64,000 nt of DNA from Bathynomus jamesi (GCA_023014485.1 JAJOZX010005524.1:235001-299000), one strand, 5' to 3'; numbered from the stretch's first letter, positions 31,497 through 42,695 are shown. A program made the numbers and translations. Notes: generated by a model not told the origin, from the letters alone.

Positions 31497-33129
31497 TCAA
31501 ATAGTGTGCAAGATTTCGTCTAACCTTTTCTTGAACTGATCCACAGAGGAACTGTTCACAACTTCCGAAGGTAACCTGTTCCATGTGTCACAGATCTTAT
31601 ACGTAAAGTAATTCCCACACACACTAGTCCTAAACCGTTTCAAATCCAACTTCCAACCATTGTTGCGAGTTGGGTTATCATTTAAACTAAACATACTTCT
31701 AAAATCGACATCGTTGAACCCGCGTAAGAGCTTGAAAACCTCGATCAGTTGACCGCGCAGCCTCCGAGTTTCAAGCGAAAACAAGTTCAGGGCGCGTAAC
31801 CGTCGATTGTAGCCCATATGCCTAACGGAAGGGATTAACTTTGTGGCCCTCGCCTGCACTCGCTCCAGCCTCTCAATATCTTTCCTGAGGGTGGGCGACC
31901 AGAACTGCAAAGCATACTCCAGGTGCGGCCGAACAAGGGAATTGTACAGTGAGAGCACAATCTCCTTGTTCCGAAACTGAAATTGCCTCCTGATATAACC
32001 CAATAGTTTCTGGGCTTTCTTTTCCACCTCTACACACTGTTTCGTAAACTTAAGGTCGCTGCTAATTAGCACACCCAAGTCCTTTTCTAAATCAGTCACC
32101 TCGATATTACTACCCAAACATCGAGTAGTCCGACTTGGGATTGGCGTAGCCAATGTGCATCACTTTGCATTTACCCAAGTTAAACGGCATTTGCCATTTT
32201 TCGGACCACTCTCCTATCCTACCTAGGTCCGCACGCAGTTCCTCGATCGCTTCGGGCGTCCCAACATTGGCCCCAAGCTTGGTGTCATCAGCGAATTTGG
32301 CGATCCGACTGACGATGCCACCGTCGATATCATTTATGTAAATGATAAACAACAGTGGCCCCAAAACGGAACCCTGAGGAACCCCACTAGTGACCGAGGC
32401 CCAACCCGAACTAGCCCCTTTAATTACCACCCTCTGCCGCCTATTCCTCAGCCAGTTTTCAATCCACCTACCTATTTCCCCACCGATACCCAGCGCGCGC
32501 ACTTTCGCCATTAGCCGGCGGTGAGGTACCTTATCAAAGGCTTTCTGAAAGTCGAGATAAAGTATATCAATCGCCCTACTCTTATCGTACTCACTCAACA
32601 TGACGTGGAAAAACTCGAGCAAGTTGGTGAGACACGACCTATGCCGTCTAAACCCATGTTGGGAGTCCCCAAGCAGCTTGTAGGAATCCAAATGGTCAAC
32701 GATCCTATCAGCTATTATCCCTTCTAATAATTTACCTACAACTGAAGTGAGACTAATGGGACGATAGTTCCCTGGACTTTCGTGATCCCCTTTCTTAAAG
32801 ATAGGGGTCACGTTGGCTTCCCTCCAGTCACCAGGCACCTGGCCCATCTCCAACGATTTGTTGAAGACTGTAGCCAGGTGGGGAGCCACCTGGTCGCGCA
32901 CTTCTCGCAACACTCTGGGGAGAAACTGGTCTGGCCCAGGAGCCTTAAACGCGCTCAGTTTGTCTATTCTATCGGCAACGACTGTCGCGGTACATCTAAC
33001 ACTATCCAGGCCAGCACCTTCGTGCCTCACGCCTGGCTCGGGGATGACGCGGGTATCCTCCCTGGTGAACACTCCCGCAAAGTACTCATTAAGCACATTA
33101 GCGATGTCCGCGTCGGAGGTTATTAACAT
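31497..33129 (-). pseudogene. CR1 copy C reverse transcriptase and C-terminus
   Basis: Two long frames overlap: 33129-32110 and 32153-31497. The first has the RT entry (REANVTPIFKKGDHESPGNY), GFRRHRSCLTNLLEF, motif A (ILYLDFQKAFDKVPHRRL), motif B (GVPQGSVLGPLLFIIYINDI) and motif C (KFADDTKLG) with both Asps. The second carries the thumb and C-terminal blocks (LEYALQFWSPTLRKDIERL, RATKLIPSVRHMGYNR, NPTRNNGWKLDLKRF, DTWNRLPSEVV). One extra base near 32120 splits them. A deletion at about 33125 removes part of the linker relative to copy D. Confidence 0.85.
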
Positions 33130-34306
33130 AACTGAAGAATTCCTTAGGGTTCCCCTTGCAGAGGCTTGCCACCCGTAGTTCTTCGTTACGTTTCGCTAGC
33201 CTAACCTTCGCCTTCACTTCCCTACACAGGCAGACATACACTTCAGTGTTCTCGTGGGAACGATTGGCCTTCGCCCTCCTATACGCTACTTTCCTATTTC
33301 GGATAGCCGAAGCGATGTCACGATTGAACCACTTAGGCTGCGTTGAAGCAGGGTGACCGGTTTTGAGAGTATGGCAGCAGACTGCAGCACCATAAACTCG
33401 TCCCGGAATGCACTCCAACTCCCTCAACATCGCCGCCAACCTCTAACCCCATCTCTCCTACGCTATCCCTGAGGCTAACAAAGTTCGCCCGCCGGAGATC
33501 GAGCTTACTGCCTCTCGAGTTACTACGCTTCACCCGAGGGACGCACACACGGAACCTAATAAGACCGTGATCACTCCCGCCCAATGATTCGTCAATGGTG
33601 AGGCCAGTGACGAGGTTGTCTTCGGTCGTGAATACTAAGTCTAGAACGCTTTCGCCTCGTGTAGGCTCGTTGACCCACTGAGTGAGGAAGTTCTCATCAG
33701 CAAAGTCAACTAGCCTCCTCCCTTCAGCATCGGCAGTCCTGTTTTCCCACTTTATGCCGCGACAGTTGAAGTCTCCTAAAACTACACACATCCTATCCCC
33801 TAGCAGGCTACTGAGTTCGGTGTACAGGGCTGTATCCTCCTCGAGGAGGAGATGCGGAGGTCTGTACACCAAGATTAACCTATAGTTCGTCCCTCCCACG
33901 CTCAGATCGACGCCAAGCAGCTCCCGTTCCGACCGGAACTGGCAGTCAACCGGACTCAACCTGTCTCTGACGTATATTAGTACCCCCCCCCCTCCCCACG
34001 GGTGCGGTCTTTGCGAAACATTCTATACCCGGGAATTTCGAATTCCCCAACGTAGTCCCTACGATCAGTATGAATTCAGCCGGTGATAGCAACGATATCC
34101 TGGTATTCTGATGCTAAGAGCGCCCGTAGCTCGCCAAACTTGTTCCTGATCGACCTAGCATTAAAAAGCATTGCACGGAGGGAGCCTCCCCTATTCTGAC
34201 CGCCCCCTAGCACGACCCGTTTTCCCGAACAGCCAGGGCTGTCGGGAGTTGAAGAGCCCCTCACTAATGAGGGGACAATCTCCGCAGGAGCCTGAGCCCC
34301 CTCCAA
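33130..34306 (-). pseudogene. CR1 copy C endonuclease
   Basis: Frames 34306-34076 and 33959-33333 encode the endonuclease: LFNARSIRNKFGEL, then a stop in place of the Glu-Ser-Trp block, LILVYRPPHLLLEED, VVLGDFNCRGIKWENRT, EPTRGESVLDLVFTTEDNLV and SDHGLIRFRVCV. Further frameshifts lie near 33990 and 33410. The sequence is close to copy D but far from copy B. Confidence 0.8.
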
Positions 34307-34449
34307 CGTGAAGGAGAGTCACCCACCTGTACCTGGACGCACCCTTTAGTTGAAGGTACGTCCGCCACCGGCTCATCATCATCCCTCCCCGGGGGGGCCC
34401 ATCATCTCTCCCGGACTCGACCTCACCATACGGTATAGTGTCGGTCAAG

Positions 34450-35053
34450 CAGCGTGCCTAGCACACTTTTACCCCTGACATTGAGGTGGACACCATCCCT
34501 CTGATACAGGTCCCACCTACCCGAAACGCGTCGAACGGGTCAACAAACCTCATGCCCAGTGGGACGCACAAGTCTTGCACCCTCTCGTTGATGCCAATGA
34601 CCTACTGAGCGCGTGGTCACTGGCATTCATCCGCGGTAAAATACCCATCAACATTCCCCTGTCTGTCTTAAGTTTCAGATCATCCGCAAGAGACATGATC
34701 TCGGTGATGATCCCTTCCGTTGAACCTACCCTACCGCCTTTGAGGAACAAGTCGTTGCCACCAGCATGGACAACGATCGCAGTCCTCCGACTAGCCACGC
34801 GCACCTTATGTAATTCCTTCCTTATGTGCGCCGTTCCCCGACCGGGTAAGCACGTTACCTTCCTCCTGTCTCGATTTGCAGAAGCAAAGTACTTCTCCTG
34901 GCCCCTAACCTGCGAGTCCCCAATTAAAACGGTGTCTTCCTCCTTCGCGCACAGGACTAAAGCGGTTGGAGTCCTGACAGGGGCAACTGGGGTCTCGGGC
35001 TTCGGCTTCGCAGCCTTCTTGCCCGAGACCTTTCGAAACCCGTCGCCACCCAT
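34450..35053 (-). pseudogene. CR1 copy C ORF1: esterase domain
   Basis: This 167-codon frame shows all early SGNH blocks: TVLIGDSQVRGQEKYF (block I), VTCLPGRGTAHIRKEL and AIVVHAGGNDLFLKGG (GGND). MLMGILPRMNASDHALS parallels GILPRMRASDYTLS in copy B. After a frameshift near 34560 the DGVHLN-type DxxH block follows. The sequence is distinctly different from the B-type esterase, which is what makes the mosaic nature of copy D visible. Confidence 0.75.
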
Positions 35054-35154
35054 AAACTCGGCCGCGCTTACACCACCCGACCCACCCCGACCGGCAGCTA
35101 CATCCTTCCGCTTCTTTGGGTCATCAGTTGGCCCCTTCCCACCCTTTTTTTTCG

Positions 35155-35310
35155 GCCCGTTCCCACCCTTCTCTATCGGCCCGTTCCCACCCTTCTCTAT
35201 CGGCCCGTTCCCACCCTTCTCTATCGGCCCGTTCCCACCCTTCTCTATCGGCCCCTTCTTTACGCCCTCCAGCTTTCGCCCCCTTCTTTACGCCCTCCAG
35301 CTTTCGCCGC
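35155..35310. repeat. 24 bp minisatellite in ORF1 of CR1 copy C
   Basis: At least four units of a 24 base repeat (CGGCCCGTTCCCACCC plus TTCTCTAT), followed by two ~25 bp CTTTACGCCCTCCAGC units. On the minus strand one frame encodes repeats of DREGWERA, a charged eight-residue unit. It lies between the Cys-rich part and the esterase. Confidence 0.9.
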
Positions 35311-35445
35311 TTTTCCATGCATTCCACGTGGGTCGCTGGCGATTCCTGACACTGATTTAGAAACCCTGGCCCCCGGTTTCACCTCTACCCTTTCTCCGGG
35401 TCCCAAGCTCTGTCCATTCCATCGCTGGACCCCTTTCCACGGCAG

Positions 35446-35700
35446 CTATCCTATCCTGAATGAGTTCCGGGTTGGAGGGCGGCGCAGCTCGTCAGTGACC
35501 GCCGCACCTCCAACAGCCGATCTGGACGACTCGAGCCGCCGGACCCTCTCCTCCAGCTTCAAGTAAAACTGCATGTGTTCGCAAAAGCAGCACACGCTGG
35601 AGTGGTTGATCTTCTCGAAGCAAGCTTCTTTGAAGTTCGTCACCCACTGGTTCACTTCACACCTCGCACATTCAGCCTTCAATTTCTGCGGTCCAGTCAT
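35446..35700 (-). CDS. CR1 copy C ORF1: Cys-rich N-terminus
   Basis: An 85-codon frame starting MTGPQKLKAECARCEVNQW, with CxxC in CARC and CCFC (VCCFCEHMQFYLKLEE) and a following short coiled coil (RVRRLESS). It corresponds to the B-type MAGPAKLKAECFKC start and supports that Met as the ORF1 start. The frame ends early, 120 bases before the minisatellite; frameshifts separate it from the esterase. Confidence 0.65.
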   Translation of the reverse strand: MTGPQKLKAECARCEVNQWVTNFKEACFEKINHSSVCCFCEHMQFYLKLEERVRRLESSRSAVGGAAVTDELRRPPTRNSFRIG

Positions 35701-35809
35701 TGTAACTTTTTTTTTTCTTTTTTCGAATTCTGAATACTCTGAATAAGATAAAGCGTTCTAGCAATGAAAACTATCAAAAACGTTCCGACCAGTATATAAA
35801 AAAGGAGGG

Positions 35810-36699
35810 GGGGGGAATTCTTCCCGCGCGTAGACGTATCCACCTATTTGCAAGTGACGTTCATCCCTTCCAGAAGACTACACCTCTCGCTGCTGCCGCA
35901 CCGACCAAAGGTCTCTCCAGGGCCGGACAATCCCAAACGTGTCGCAGCTACCAACTGACAAACACTCGCGACGCAGGCGTCACGGATTTTCCGCCAGGAG
36001 CAACAGCGAGATGCAGCCCCTTACTAAGTCTTACTAGTCACTCACAAGCGGACAGACTCTTAGAATCCAGTGTTCAAGGGATATCCCACCAGACCTAGAG
36101 GCTACGCCCGAGACTTTACGCTGGCCTGGCAGCCAGCTGGGCAGTAAAGCTCTCTCACCTCAGAGCAGTACAGCCAAGCACCATCAATTGGTCACCAAAG
36201 AACGGTCGCAGGGGGCTGGTCAGGCAATTACGCGTTAGGAATGGGCTTAACGGGGCACTAGCCACACACCATTCATCGCGCCCCTACGCCTGGGACCCCT
36301 TCATCCCAGTCTCTCTCAACCTACGAGCGTTAAATGGTGTTATTTATAGAGGTTCCAAAGCCTCTCTTCCTATGCATGAGGTAGCAGTAGGGTTCTAATA
36401 GTAAAAGAAGAGAAAAAGACTTAATGCTAAATGAAAAGGTTTTTTTTTTTTCAGTCAGAGGAGAACAACCTTAACGTAAGCTAAAAGGACAGAGTAGGGA
36501 TGGGATGGGGTCCTAGTAACCCTCGGGACGGGATTGTGCAAAATACTTCACCCGCCCTCCCGAAAGAGAGAGAGAACCTAAAGGAACTGGCAGCCAGTTC
36601 CTCTAGAATCCCACGACTCGGGACCGGAGGGCTGTCACACCCCAAGTATAAAGTTTACTACATCCAGAAGAAATGTGCATAACTTTTATACCCCCTGCG
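35810..36699 (-). promoter_or_regulatory. 5' region of CR1 copy C
   Basis: Near-identical to the 5' regions of copies B and D, running from the ORF1 leader to AGAGAGAGAGAG at about 36700. A poly-T run lies at 36439-36452. Confidence 0.65.
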
Positions 36700-36714
36700 G
36701 AGAGAGAGAGAGAG

Positions 36715-37436
36715 TTACAAGGAGTTACAAGGAAAAGAAGTACCTCAAAAGGCCTTGCGGCCCATACCGAGGAGGTACCAATGGAAACGGGTGCCAGGGA
36801 AAATTTTCTACACCCTCAAAAAGTCTGCAAGATTTGGTCTAACCTTTCCTTAAAGTGATCCACGTGTCACAGATCTTATAGGTAAAGTAATTCCCACACA
36901 CACTAGTCCTAAACCGTTTAAATCCAACTTCCAACCATTGTTGCGAGTTGGGTTATCATTTAAACTAAACATGCTTCTAAAATCGACATCTTTGAACCCG
37001 CGTAACGTAAGCGTCGATTGTAGCCGATATGCCTAACGGAAGGGATTAACTTTGTGGCATTCTTCAGTCCACCTACCTACTTCCCCACCAATACCCAGCG
37101 CACGCACTTTGGCCATTAGCCGGCGGTGAGGTACCTTATCAAAGGCTTTCTCATCAATCGCCCTACTCTTATCATACTCAATCAACATGACGTGGAAAAA
37201 CTCGAGCAAGTTGGTGAGACACGACCTATGCTGTCTAAACCCATGTTGGAGTCCCCAAGCAGCTTGTAGGAATCCAAAGGGTCAACAATCCTACCAGCTA
37301 TTAACCCCTCTAATTATTTACCTACAACTAAAGTGAAATGGTGTTATTTATAGAAGGTTCCAAAGCCTCTCTTCCTACGCATGAGGTAGCAGTAGGGTCC
37401 TAATAGTAAGAGTAGAGAATACTAAAAGGAAAGTAG

Positions 37437-37477
<41 letters not shown>

Positions 37478-37715
37478 GGAGAACATCCTTAACGTAAGCT
37501 AAAAGGACAGAGTAGGGATGGGATAGGGTCCTAGTGATCCACGGGACAGGATTGTACAACATACTTTACCCGCCCTCCTGAAAGAGAGAGAGAACCTAAA
37601 GGAACTGGCAGCCAATTTCTCTAGAATCCCACGACTCGGGACCGGAGAGCTGTCACACCCCAAGTATAAAGTTTACAACATCCAGAAGAAATGTCATAAC
37701 CTTTATACCCCATGC
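36715..37715 (-). mobile_element. strongly deleted CR1 copy (5' region, RT piece, 3' end)
   Basis: Reading leftwards: part of the 5' region (37715-37335), then a direct jump to RT sequence around motif A (37330-37072, KAFDKVP region), then a jump to the 3' end (37070-36715). All three pieces are C-type. Short (GA)n tracts bound it on both sides (36700-36714, 37716-37740), and a 36 base poly-T lies at 37438-37474. Confidence 0.75.
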
Positions 37716-37842
37716 GGAGAGAGAGAGAGAGAGAGAGAGAGTTACAAGGAGTTACAAGGAAAAGAAGTACCTCAAAAGGCCTTGCGGCCCATACCGAGGA
37801 GGTACCAATGGCAATGGGTGCCAGGGAAGATTTTCTACACAC

Positions 37843-39438
37843 TCAAATAGTGTGCAAGATTTGGTCTAACCTTTTCTTGAACTGATCCACAGAGGAACTG
37901 TTCACAACTTCCGAAGGTAACCTGTTCCATGTGTCACAGATCTTATACGTAAAGTAATTCCCACACACACTAGTCCTAAACCGTTTCAAATCCAACTTCC
38001 AACCATTGTTGCGAGTTGGGTTATCATTTAAACTAAACATACTTCTAAAATCGACATCGTTGAACCCGCGTAAGAGCTTGAAAATCTCAATCAGTTGACC
38101 GCGCAGCCTCCGAGTTTCAAGCGAAAACAAGTTCAGGGCGCGTAACCGTCGATTGTAGCCCATATGCCTAACGGAAGGGATTAACTTTGTGGCCCTCGCC
38201 TGCACTCGCTCCAGCCTCTCAATATCTTTCCTGAGGATGGGCGACCAGAACTGCACAGCATACTCCAGGTGCGGCCGAACAAGGGAATTGTACAGTGAGA
38301 GCACAATCTCCTTGTTCCGAAACTGAAATTGCCTCCTGATATAACCCAATAGTTTCTGGGCTTTCTTTTCCACCTCTACACACTGTTTCGTAAACTTAAG
38401 GTCGCTGCTAATTAGCACACCCAAGTCCTTTTCTAAATCAGTCACCTCGATATTACTACCCAACATCGAGTAGTCCGACTTGGGATTGGCGTAGCCAATG
38501 TGTATCACTTTGCATTTACCCAAGTTAAACGGCATTTGCCATTTTTCGGACCACTCTCCTATCCTACCTAGGTCCGCACGCAGATCCTCGATCGCTTCGG
38601 GCGTCCCAACATTGGCCCCAAGCTTGGTGTCATCGCGAATTTGGCGATCCGACTGACGATGCCACCGTCGATATCATTTATGTAAATGATAAACAACAGT
38701 GGCCCCAAAACGGAACCCTGAGGAACCCCACTAGTGACCGAGGCCCAACCCGAACTAGCCCCTATAATTACAACCCTCTGCCGCCTATTCCTCAGCCAGT
38801 TTTCAATCCACCTACCTATTTCCCCACCGATACCCAGCGCGCGCACTTTCGCCATTAGCCGGCGGTGAGGTACCTTATCAAAGGCTTTCTGAAAGTCGAG
38901 ATAAAGTATATCAATCGCCCTACTCTTATCATACTCACTCAACATGACGTGGAAAAACTCGAGCAAGTTGGTGAGACACGACCTATGCCGTCTAAACCCA
39001 TGTTGGGAGTCCCCAAGCAGCTTGTATGAATCCAAATGGTCAACGATCCTATCAGCTATTATCCCTTCTAATAATTTACCTACAACTGAAGTGAGACTAA
39101 TGGGACGATAGTTCCCTGGACTTTCGTGATCCCCTTTCTTAAAGATAGGGGTCACGTTGGCTTCCCTCCAGTCACCAGGCACGTTCCATCTCCAACGATT
39201 TGCTGAAGACTGTAGCCAGGTGGGGAGCCACCTGGTCGCGCACTTCTCGCAACACTCTGGGGAGAAACTGGTTTGGCCCAGGAGCTTTAAACGCGCTCAG
39301 TTTGTCTATTCTATCGGCAACGACTGTCGCGGTACATCTAACACTATCCAGGCCAGCACCTTCGTGCCTCACGCCTGGCTCGGGGATGACGCGGGTATCC
39401 TCCCTGGTGAACACTCCCGCAAAGTACTCATTAAGCAC
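37843..39438 (-). pseudogene. CR1 copy D reverse transcriptase and C-terminus
   Basis: Frames 39438-39172, 39182-38568 and 38535-37843 together make a C-type RT. The entry block, motif A (ILYLDFQKAFDKVPHRRL) and motif B (GVPQGSVLGP) are intact. Motif C is destroyed by a single-base deletion near 38633: copy C reads TCATCAGCGAATTTGG where copy D reads TCATCGCGAATTTGG, so FADD is lost. A second change near 39180 shifts the frame at REANVTP. The C-terminal 230 codons (LEYAVQFWSPILRKDIERL to QILHTI) are open. Confidence 0.85.
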
Positions 39439-40610
39439 ATTAGCGATGTCCGCATGGGAGGTGCGCAGAACGCCGCTTCCGTCCTTATCATGCTTCTAAT
39501 GGGCTTTCTACTATTAACATAACTGAAGAATTCCTTAGGGTTCCCCTTGCAGAGGCTTGCCACCCGTAGTTCTTCGTTACGTTTCGCTAGCCTAACCTTC
39601 GCCTTCACTTCCCTACACAGGCGGACATACGCTTCAGTGTTCTCGTGGGAACGATTGGCCTTCGCCCTCCTATACGCTACTTTCCTATTTCGGATAGCCG
39701 AAGCGATGTCACGATTGAACCACTTAGGCTGCGTTGAAGCAGGGGTGACCGGTTTTGAGGGTATGGCAGCAGACTGCAGCACCATAAACTCGTCCCGGAA
39801 TGCACTCCACACTCCCTCAACATCGCCGCCAACCTCTAACCCCATCTCTCCTACGCTATCCCTGAGGCTAACAAAGTTCGCCCGCCGGAGATCGAGTTTA
39901 CTGCCTCTCGAGTTACTACGCTTCACCCGAGGGACGCACACACGGAACCTAATAAGACCGTGATCACTCCTGCCCAATGATTCGTCAACGGTGAGGCCAG
40001 TGACGAGGTTGTCTTCGGTCGTGAATATTAAGTCTAGAACGCTTTCGCCTCGTGTAGGCTCGTTGACCCACTGAGTGAGGAAGTTCTCATCAGCAAAGTC
40101 AACTAGCCTCCTCCCTTCAGCATCGGCAGTCCTGTTTTCCCACTTTATGCCACGACATTTGAAGTCTCCTAAAACTACACACACCCTATCCCATAGCAGG
40201 CTACTGAGTTCGGTGTATAGGGCTGTATCCTCCTCGAGGAGGAGATGCGGAGGTCTGTACACCAAGATTAACCTATAGTTCGTCCCTCCCACGTTCAGAT
40301 CGACGCCAAGCAGCTCCCGTTCCGACCGGAACTGGCAGTCAACCGGACTCAACCTGTCTCTGACGTATATTAGTACCCCACCCCCCTACCCACGGGTGCG
40401 GTCTTTGCGAAACAATGTATACCATGGAATTTCGAACTCCCCAATGTAGTCCCTACGATCAGTATGGATCCAGGACTCGGTGATAGCAACGATATCCTGG
40501 TATTCTGATGCTAAGAGCGCCCGTAGCTCGCCAAACTTGTTCCTGATCGACCTAGCATTAAAAAGCATTGCACGGAGGAAGCCTCCCCTATTCTGACCGC
40601 CCCCTAGCAC
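39369..40610 (-). pseudogene. CR1 copy D endonuclease and linker
   Basis: A 327-codon frame (40352-39369) carries LLGVDLNVGGTNYRLILVYR, VVLGDFKCRGIKWENRT (the usual Asn of DFNC is Lys here), EPTRGESVLDLIFTTEDNLV, SDHGLIRF, and the linker TQPKWFNRDIASAIRNRK and NPKEFFSYVNSRKPI. The N-terminal part, LFNARSIRNKFGEL and IVAITESWIHTD with its Glu, is in a separate frame (40610-40386), split near 40380. Confidence 0.8.
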
Positions 40611-41398
40611 GACCCGTTTCCCGAACAGCCAGGGCTGTCGGGAGTTGAAGAGCCCCTCACTAACGAGGGGACAATCTCCGCAGGAGCCTGAGCCCCCTCC
40701 AACGTGGAAGGAGAGTCACTACCTGCTGGGGGAGGGGGACTACCTGCTGGGGGAGGGGGACTAACTGCTGGGGGAGTAGGTTTAACTGTTTGGGGAGCAG
40801 GATCAATTGCTGGTTTGGGGGGTCCTAATTTAAAAAGATTATACAAATTAATGTTCAGTAAATCACCATACTTATTTTTCCCCTTCTGGTTAAAATGTAT
40901 CCCGTCCGAACCAAAGTATTCCCCATTTCCGTAGAATGTAGGCCAAAAATCGACAAACTTTAGGCCTTTTTCATCACACATGCGTTTAACTCTTTTATTT
41001 ATGCTAATGGCTTTACTTGGAGTATAATCACTAGCACGCATTCGAGGGAGAATTCCTACGACCATACTCATGTCTGTCCTATCCCTAACCTTGTCAGTTA
41101 TGTTCTTGAATTCATTTATAATGGGCTCTGTCTACCCTCCTGTCCCTCCCAGAAAAACGTCATTGCCACCAACATGGACAATGATAGGGCAACTCTTATT
41201 CTTGATATTAATTTTCCCTAATTCCCTATTAATTATCTGGCTTGTGGCACCCGGAAAACATTGGAGTTTTCTCTTGGTCGCCCGTCTTGCTCCGAAAAAG
41301 TCCCCTTGATTCCTTACCATAGAATCCCCAATTAAAAAGGATTCATCCTCCTCATCAGCAAGTAAGTGAAACTTATTTTTGATGGTAATGGGTTCCAA
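40604..41398 (-). pseudogene. CR1 copy D ORF1: B-type esterase with C-type tail
   Basis: Frames 41398-41132 (SFLIGDSMVRNQGDFFGARR, IIVHVGGNDVFLGG) and 41071-40604 (GILPRMRASDYTPSKAISIN, YFGSDGIHFNQKGKNKYGD) are B-type. The second frame runs through a Pro-rich stretch (PPPPAGSPPPPAGS) and then straight into C-type sequence (EGAQAPAEIVPSLVRGSSTP) without a break. A frameshift near 41130 lies in the middle of the domain. Confidence 0.8.
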
Positions 41399-41715
41399 AT
41401 CCTTATGTTTTCGTTTAGGTTTGGAGGGTTTTTAGTTTGATCTTGTCCACTGGGTTGGATTTCCAGTGCGACGACCCTAGCTTCAAGCTTTTTTACTAAT
41501 TCCTTTAGCTCTTTAACTTCCTTTTCGTGGTTGTCTCTAAGTTTACAAAACAAACATACACTAAGGGATGTGATATCGCTGATACTACCTTCAGGGAAGT
41601 CAACGCACCAATGATTAACTTTACATTTAAAGCATTCTGCTTTCAATTTAGTTGGCCCTGCCATATTTTCTCTCTTTTTTTTGAATACTCTGAATAAGAT
41701 AAAGCGTTCTGGCAA
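41332..41715 (-). CDS. CR1 copy D ORF1: Cys-rich N-terminus (short form)
   Basis: Almost the same protein as in copy B (MAGPTKLKAECFKC start, CLFCKLRDNHEKEVKEL), but the second coiled coil is removed by a clean 129 base, in-frame deletion after GQDQTKN. The frame again reaches MRRMNPF, at the esterase GDS block. Confidence 0.7.
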   Translation of the reverse strand: MPERFILFRVFKKKRENMAGPTKLKAECFKCKVNHWCVDFPEGSISDITSLSVCLFCKLRDNHEKEVKELKELVKKLEARVVALEIQPSGQDQTKNPPNLNENIRIWNPLPSKISFTYLLMRRMNPF

Positions 41716-41764
41716 TTTAAACTATCAAAAACGTTCTGACCAGTATATAAAAAAGGGTGCGGGG

Positions 41765-42648
41765 TGAATTCATCCCGCGCGTAGACGCATCCACCTACTT
41801 GCAAGTGACGTTCATCCCTTCCAGAAGATTACACCTCTCGCTGCTGCCGCACCGACCAAAGGTCTTCCCAGGGCCGGACAATCCCAAACGTGTCGCAGCT
41901 ACCAACTGACAAACACTCGCGACGCAGGCATCACGGATTTCCCGCCAGGAGCGACAGCGAGATGCAGCCCCTTACTAAGTCTTACAAGTCACTCACAAGC
42001 GGCCAGACTCTTAGAATCCAGTGTTCAAGGGATATCCCACCAGACCCAGAGTCTACGCCCGAGACTTTACGCTGGCCTGGCAGCCAGCTGGGCAGTAAAG
42101 CTCTCTCACCTCAGAGCAGTACAGCCAAGCACCATCAATTGGTCACCAAAGAACGGTCGCAGGGGGCTGGTCAGGCCATTACGCGTTAGGAATGGGCTTA
42201 ACGGGGCACTAGCCACACTCCATTCATCGCGCCCCTACGCCTGGGACCCCTCCATCCCAGTCTCTCACAACCTACGAGCGTTAAATGGTGTTATTTATAG
42301 AGGTTCCAAAGCCTCTCTTCCCACGCATGAGGTAGCAGTAGGGTCCTAATAGTAAAAGAAGAGAAAAATACTTAATACTAAAGGAAAAGGTTTTTTTTTT
42401 TTTCAGTCAGAGGAGAACATCCTTAATGTAAGTGAAAAGGACAGAGTAGGGATGGGATGGGGTCCTAGTAACCCACGGAACAGGATTGTACAACATACTT
42501 TACCCGCCCTCCCGAAAGAGAGAGAGAACCTAAAGGAACTGGCAGCCAATTTCTCTAGAATCCCACGACTCGGGACCGGAGGGCTGTCACACCCCAAGTA
42601 TAAAGTTTACAACATCCAGAAGAAATGTCATAACCTTTATACCCCCTG

Positions 42649-42651
<3 letters not shown>
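41765..42651 (-). promoter_or_regulatory. 5' region of CR1 copy D
   Basis: Near-identical to the 5' regions of copies B and C. It runs from the ORF1 leader to the (GA)n tract at 42652, with a poly-T run at about 42391-42402. Confidence 0.65.

Positions 42652-42694
<43 letters not shown>
42652..42694. repeat. (GA)n at the 5' end of CR1 copy D
   Basis: A GA tract with one AAAG interruption separates CR1 copy D from the plus-strand jockey-like LINE. Confidence 0.9.

Positions 42695-42695
<1 letters not shown>

Larger units (their letters stand above)
31400..36699 (-). mobile_element. CR1-like LINE, copy C
   Basis: Nearly full length on the minus strand: 5' region 36699-35810, ORF1 35700-34450, ORF2 endonuclease 34306-33130, RT 33129-31497, 3' UTR to 31400. 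Its 5' end abuts the (GA)n tail of the deleted copy at 36715. Confidence 0.85.
37741..42651 (-). mobile_element. CR1-like LINE, copy D (mosaic)
   Basis: Nearly full length on the minus strand: 5' region 42651-41765, ORF1 41715-40720 of B type, ORF2 40610-37843 of C type, 3' UTR to 37741. The switch between types lies near 40715-40730, next to the minisatellite. Confidence 0.85.

Noticed and set aside
34575..35360. 261-codon plus-strand frame with Pro-Phe repeats
   Set aside because: Antisense shadow of the ORF1 esterase and of the 24 bp minisatellite in CR1 copy C.
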